A stretch of 64,000 nt of DNA from Tyto alba (Eukaryota; Chordata; Aves; Strigiformes; Tytonidae): positions 9,464,243 to 9,528,242 of the forward strand of contig NW_024881279.1 in the NCBI RefSeq assembly GCF_018691265.1. The letters run 5' to 3'. Positions 60,895-64,000 of the stretch are shown here, in pieces (position 1 is the first letter of the stretch; each line of letters starts with the position of its first letter). The translations under genes and the position numbers were made by a program. The notes beneath the pieces were generated by a model that saw only the letters and a list, made by a program, of their open reading frames with translations, did not search any database and had not been told where the DNA came from.

Positions 60895-62450
60895 AGAATT
60901 GTCCAAAATTCCCACTCTTGTAGCAGTCAGTGGCTTTGTTGTGAAGTGGTCCATTGCTTCCATGCAGAGATTAACTGAGGAGTTCATGGACCATGCAGGG
61001 CAATGATGACAGGCACTTAGTCATGTCCCTGTTGCTGCTTGAATTTCTTGCTTGAATCCCAATTCTTACTTAAATGCCACAGAACTTGCCACAGACCCCG
61101 AGGGAGGTTCTGGTTTTCATGTCTGTTAGGAAAGTGTGAGGCGCTTGTGATGTGTCTGCCTGTGAGGTTACAGCCCCAGGCAGAAACCCCTTTTCTTGTT
61201 TTAAAGGCTGTAAAATAATGTGGTGTGCTGCTCTTGCCTGACACTTTGGCTCAGCATGGTTTCTTTTCTGGGTGAATTAACCTGTGTTGAACTTGATCTG
61301 CAACTAGATGGTTTCAGGTCTTTGCCAAGTATCTCTGTTAAAATTTGTCGTTCGTTCATACCATCAGTCACTGCACCCGTGTAAGATTAACTGGTGGCTC
61401 CCAGTAGTCATTTAATCAAGGGTGGGAAAGCCTTGTTCAGGGGAAGCTGTTGAATTGAATATGGATGGGAGAAGGTGATTCCTTCCTGCTTCCTTGTGTT
61501 CCTGATCAGACTTGAAAGTCATTTGCATTCTTCTTTAGTGAATTTTAACACAGTGGTGCTTGCACAGCCTCTGGTTAAAGGAGTAGAGTCATGGCACTGT
61601 GGTGAGATAGATCATAGAAAACATATCCCATGGTTTCACATAAGTTTTTCTTTACTGTTTTTTTCCCCTCTTGCTGATTCTTTTCTGTTACCCAGCACCA
61701 ATGTGATGAGGTGTGGCACTTTAGTGATGCCAACAGTGTTCGATGTTCTGAGCTTGCTGGTCTCACTGGGAAATATCAGTATTGCACCAAAAGCCAACTG
61801 GCGTAGAAGATCTGAGGTGACCCATGGACCCATCAATAGCTGTAGGGCTCAGTGGTGTTTTGCATCCCTACAGATGAGCAGTGAGCCAAGGAGTCAGCAC
61901 ATAAGTTTTGCTTTACCAGATGATTTCTCAAGGGCCATTTAAGTCAGCCTTATTTTTTTTCAACTTGTTGGTCAGACTCAGCATGACCACCACAGTCAGA
62001 TAATCTGATTCTTTTAGGTGTGCTTGAATGGTGCTGAAAGATTACACATTGGTGCTGAATCCGGAGCTTGGACCACAGGCATGACCCGATTTAGCATCTG
62101 AGTTTCTGTTTTGTTACAGGTATGTCCTTTGGTTTGGCTCTAGATGTGATGTGAGAGAGCATGTCTATGGGAAACTGTGGCAGTGGGAAGGGACTTTTGC
62201 TTTTAGGATGTCCAGGCCAGCTTTATGCTGGCTACTCTCTGCTTCACAGTGATGGGGCTAAACCATCTTTGGTGCAATCTGCTAAACCTGTTGGTGGTAC
62301 ACCACAAAAGGATCTGACCCCAGCTGCAGTTTTCTTGCCCACTTAAGCGTGTTTACTTAACTTTTCCGAAAAGATGGTGCATGAAAATTGCTTTTATTAC
62401 CAGAAAAAGAAGTTTGCAATAAAACCTGTCTCCTTGGGTGCTCTAATTCT
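60895..62450. other. Intergenic region, no gene recognised
   Basis: The open frame at 61475-61942 (+, 155 codons) has no domain or splice support and is treated as chance. No repeats were recognised. Confidence 0.4.
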
Positions 62451-62454
62451 TTTT

Positions 62455-62760
62455 TACGAAGAATGAACATATTGTTTTAATTAATCATATGAAAGCAAAA
62501 TTAGCATGATTATGTGAAAGGTGCTGTAAATCATTCTGATCCACATCATTGAACAAAGAGCACTTAGTTATTCCAGAGTTGTTAAAGATTTTATCTACCG
62601 AAGTGAAAATTCAATTAGCACAAACCAGTCTCATATAAAACTAAGGATTCTGACTGCAGGAAAACTTTGTGTGTAAATACTACCTTGTGCCAGTTTGATA
62701 AATTACTGTAATTAACTGTATCCCACACAAGCTAAACAATTTACAGGAATGTTGTTGTAC
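62455..62760. promoter_or_regulatory. Conserved-element-like AT-rich block
   Basis: About 300 bases have no simple repeats and carry TTTTAATTAATCATATG, AAATTAGCATGATTATG (POU/homeodomain-like) and GAACAAAGAG (TCF/SOX-like). This density of developmental factor cores and the composition resemble known vertebrate enhancers. There is no direct evidence of conservation from one sequence. Confidence 0.3.
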
Positions 62761-62889
62761 AAAAGGAGTATCTTCTCTCTCATTTTTAGGTAGAAATTCA
62801 AATAGTCTCCATAATATTCTTCTGAACATCCTATTCTACATCAAGGTAAAAAAAATACTGTCAACAAATGCAGACAGCTCTGAAACTCG

Positions 62890-62921
62890 TTTTTGTTTGT
62901 TTGTTTGTTTGTTTGTTTGTT
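62890..62921 (+). repeat. (GTTT)n microsatellite
   Basis: About seven tandem GTTT units, interrupted at the ends. Probably length-polymorphic. Confidence 0.85.
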
Positions 62922-62924
62922 GTG

Positions 62925-64000
62925 AGTTATTTTTTTTCCCCCTCCTGATGCATTAGAAACAGGCACTGCACTTAACATGTTTCAATTAAGCAACTTGAAT
63001 TCAATTAGTTAACCCAAGACATTAGTAGTGATAGACAAAGAAAGAAAGAAATGAGATTTTTCAGAAAAAACCTGTATTCCTATTCCTGGTCTATCAGGGA
63101 GACTTGTAGAGGTGTTAAAGAAAGGAGCAGAAATTGTGGGTATGGCAAGTTATGTCAGGAGACATCATCTTGATGGAAAAATAACTATACAAATAAATTG
63201 GTTTGTTCTTGGACATGTCTTTCCTCACCTGTTAATTATATTTGTCACGTTTTGGCTGAATTCTCCTCCTGTAAGGAAAAACTGTTGTCAGTGTCTTCTG
63301 GGTCAGGCTTTTTGCTGATATGTGTATGCAGTGACATATTGATACAGTTCTGTGGTTTGAGGCTGGTTTCTGTGTTACTGTCATCCCGTGCTGCTCTTCG
63401 TTTGTCTTGCAAAACACCTTATTAAGCAAACAGTAGTGACCTATTGTAGTGAGGGTAGTCAAGTAGAGTTTAAGTGGCAGTTTTAAGTGTTTTAATATTC
63501 CAGGGAGGGTTTTCTGACTTCTATGTAGATGAGGTTAGGCAGAATATGCAGTGTCCCATAGCCAGACATAATTGTGTTTGGGGAAGATTATCATTAGTAG
63601 CCCCAAAGATTCTATCTGGGTCAAACCCCGAAAATATTGTAGAATAGTCTACTATGGACTGGACCACGTGTATCAAGGAAGGCAGCCTTTCAGGGTCCTG
63701 AATGTAGTTGCTACATGTTCTTATTGGAAATGTGGTTGTTCAAGATATGATCAGGTAGTGTCTGTCTGGTGTCCTTTCTTCATCTTGTCTTGGGCAGTCT
63801 CTCCCACAGAGAAATGGGAAAAACCACAATAAAGTTGTGCAATCTGAAGGAAGAAAGGGAGAATGAAAACCCCACCTTTCTTTGGATGCTTGGATGTGAA
63901 GTGTGTCCCCTCTCATTTCCATGGTTTGGTCTGGTTGGATTTTTTGTGTAGTTTTAACTTCCTTTTAAATTTAACCTTTGTGCAAATTGGATCTGGAGTT
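62925..64000. other. Intergenic right flank, no gene recognised
   Basis: AT-rich single-copy sequence with only short unsupported open frames. By human order the next gene to the right would be distant (SGCD), consistent with an empty flank. Confidence 0.4.

Noticed and set aside
61475..61942. 155-codon plus-strand open frame
   Set aside because: No recognisable domain, no good splice sites and no upstream promoter. Overlapping minus frames look equally plausible, which suggests chance.
35600..64000. Search for a CRISPR array, phage, plasmid or bacterial defence system
   Set aside because: No regularly spaced repeats, operons or bacterial gene features. The organism is a vertebrate.

Overview
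The window is vertebrate nuclear DNA, most likely from a bird. It has split genes with GT-AG introns, unmethylated-type CpG islands and two 3' ends of CR1 LINEs in the chicken-repeat style. The gene order CNOT8 - GEMIN5 - MRPL22 matches human 5q33. Introns are compact and no mammalian SINEs (Alu, B1) were seen. A turtle or crocodilian is not strictly excluded, because they also carry CR1.

Layout. Bases 1-1500 hold the CpG-island promoter of CNOT8, probably shared head-to-head with FAXDC2, which would lie off the left edge. CNOT8 (+ strand, six coding exons, 292 aa) occupies 2099-7831, with a 3' UTR to about 9025. A gap of about 1.2 kb separates it from the 3' end of GEMIN5. GEMIN5 (- strand, 28 coding exons, 1531 aa) occupies 28325 down to 10728. 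Its start codon is only 80 bp from that of MRPL22 (+ strand, seven coding exons, 210 aa, 28406-35507), and the two share one CpG-island promoter. All exon junctions of the three genes were read by eye. Every one keeps phase, and total lengths agree with the human proteins as recalled (292, 1508 and 206 aa).

From about 35.6 kb to the end I see no intact gene. This region is AT-rich intergenic DNA with two CR1 tails, simple repeats, several stretches that look like conserved non-coding elements, an 18-bp palindrome centred on CACGTG, a perfect 15-bp hairpin, a diverged tandem duplication, and two minus-strand stretches (about 43 kb and 59 kb) that read like broken coding sequence of an unidentified helical or coiled-coil protein.

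Function. The three genes are housekeeping RNA and ribosome genes. CNOT8 is a CCR4-NOT deadenylase, Gemin5 is the snRNA-binding subunit of the SMN complex, and uL22m is a mitoribosomal protein of the exit tunnel. Their promoters carry NRF1, ETS, BANP, E2F and YY1-like motifs typical of broadly expressed CpG-island genes. I found no clearly new multi-gene system. The best candidates for a second look are the decayed minus-strand coding-like blocks, the hairpin at 57.8 kb and the 80-bp bidirectional promoter.
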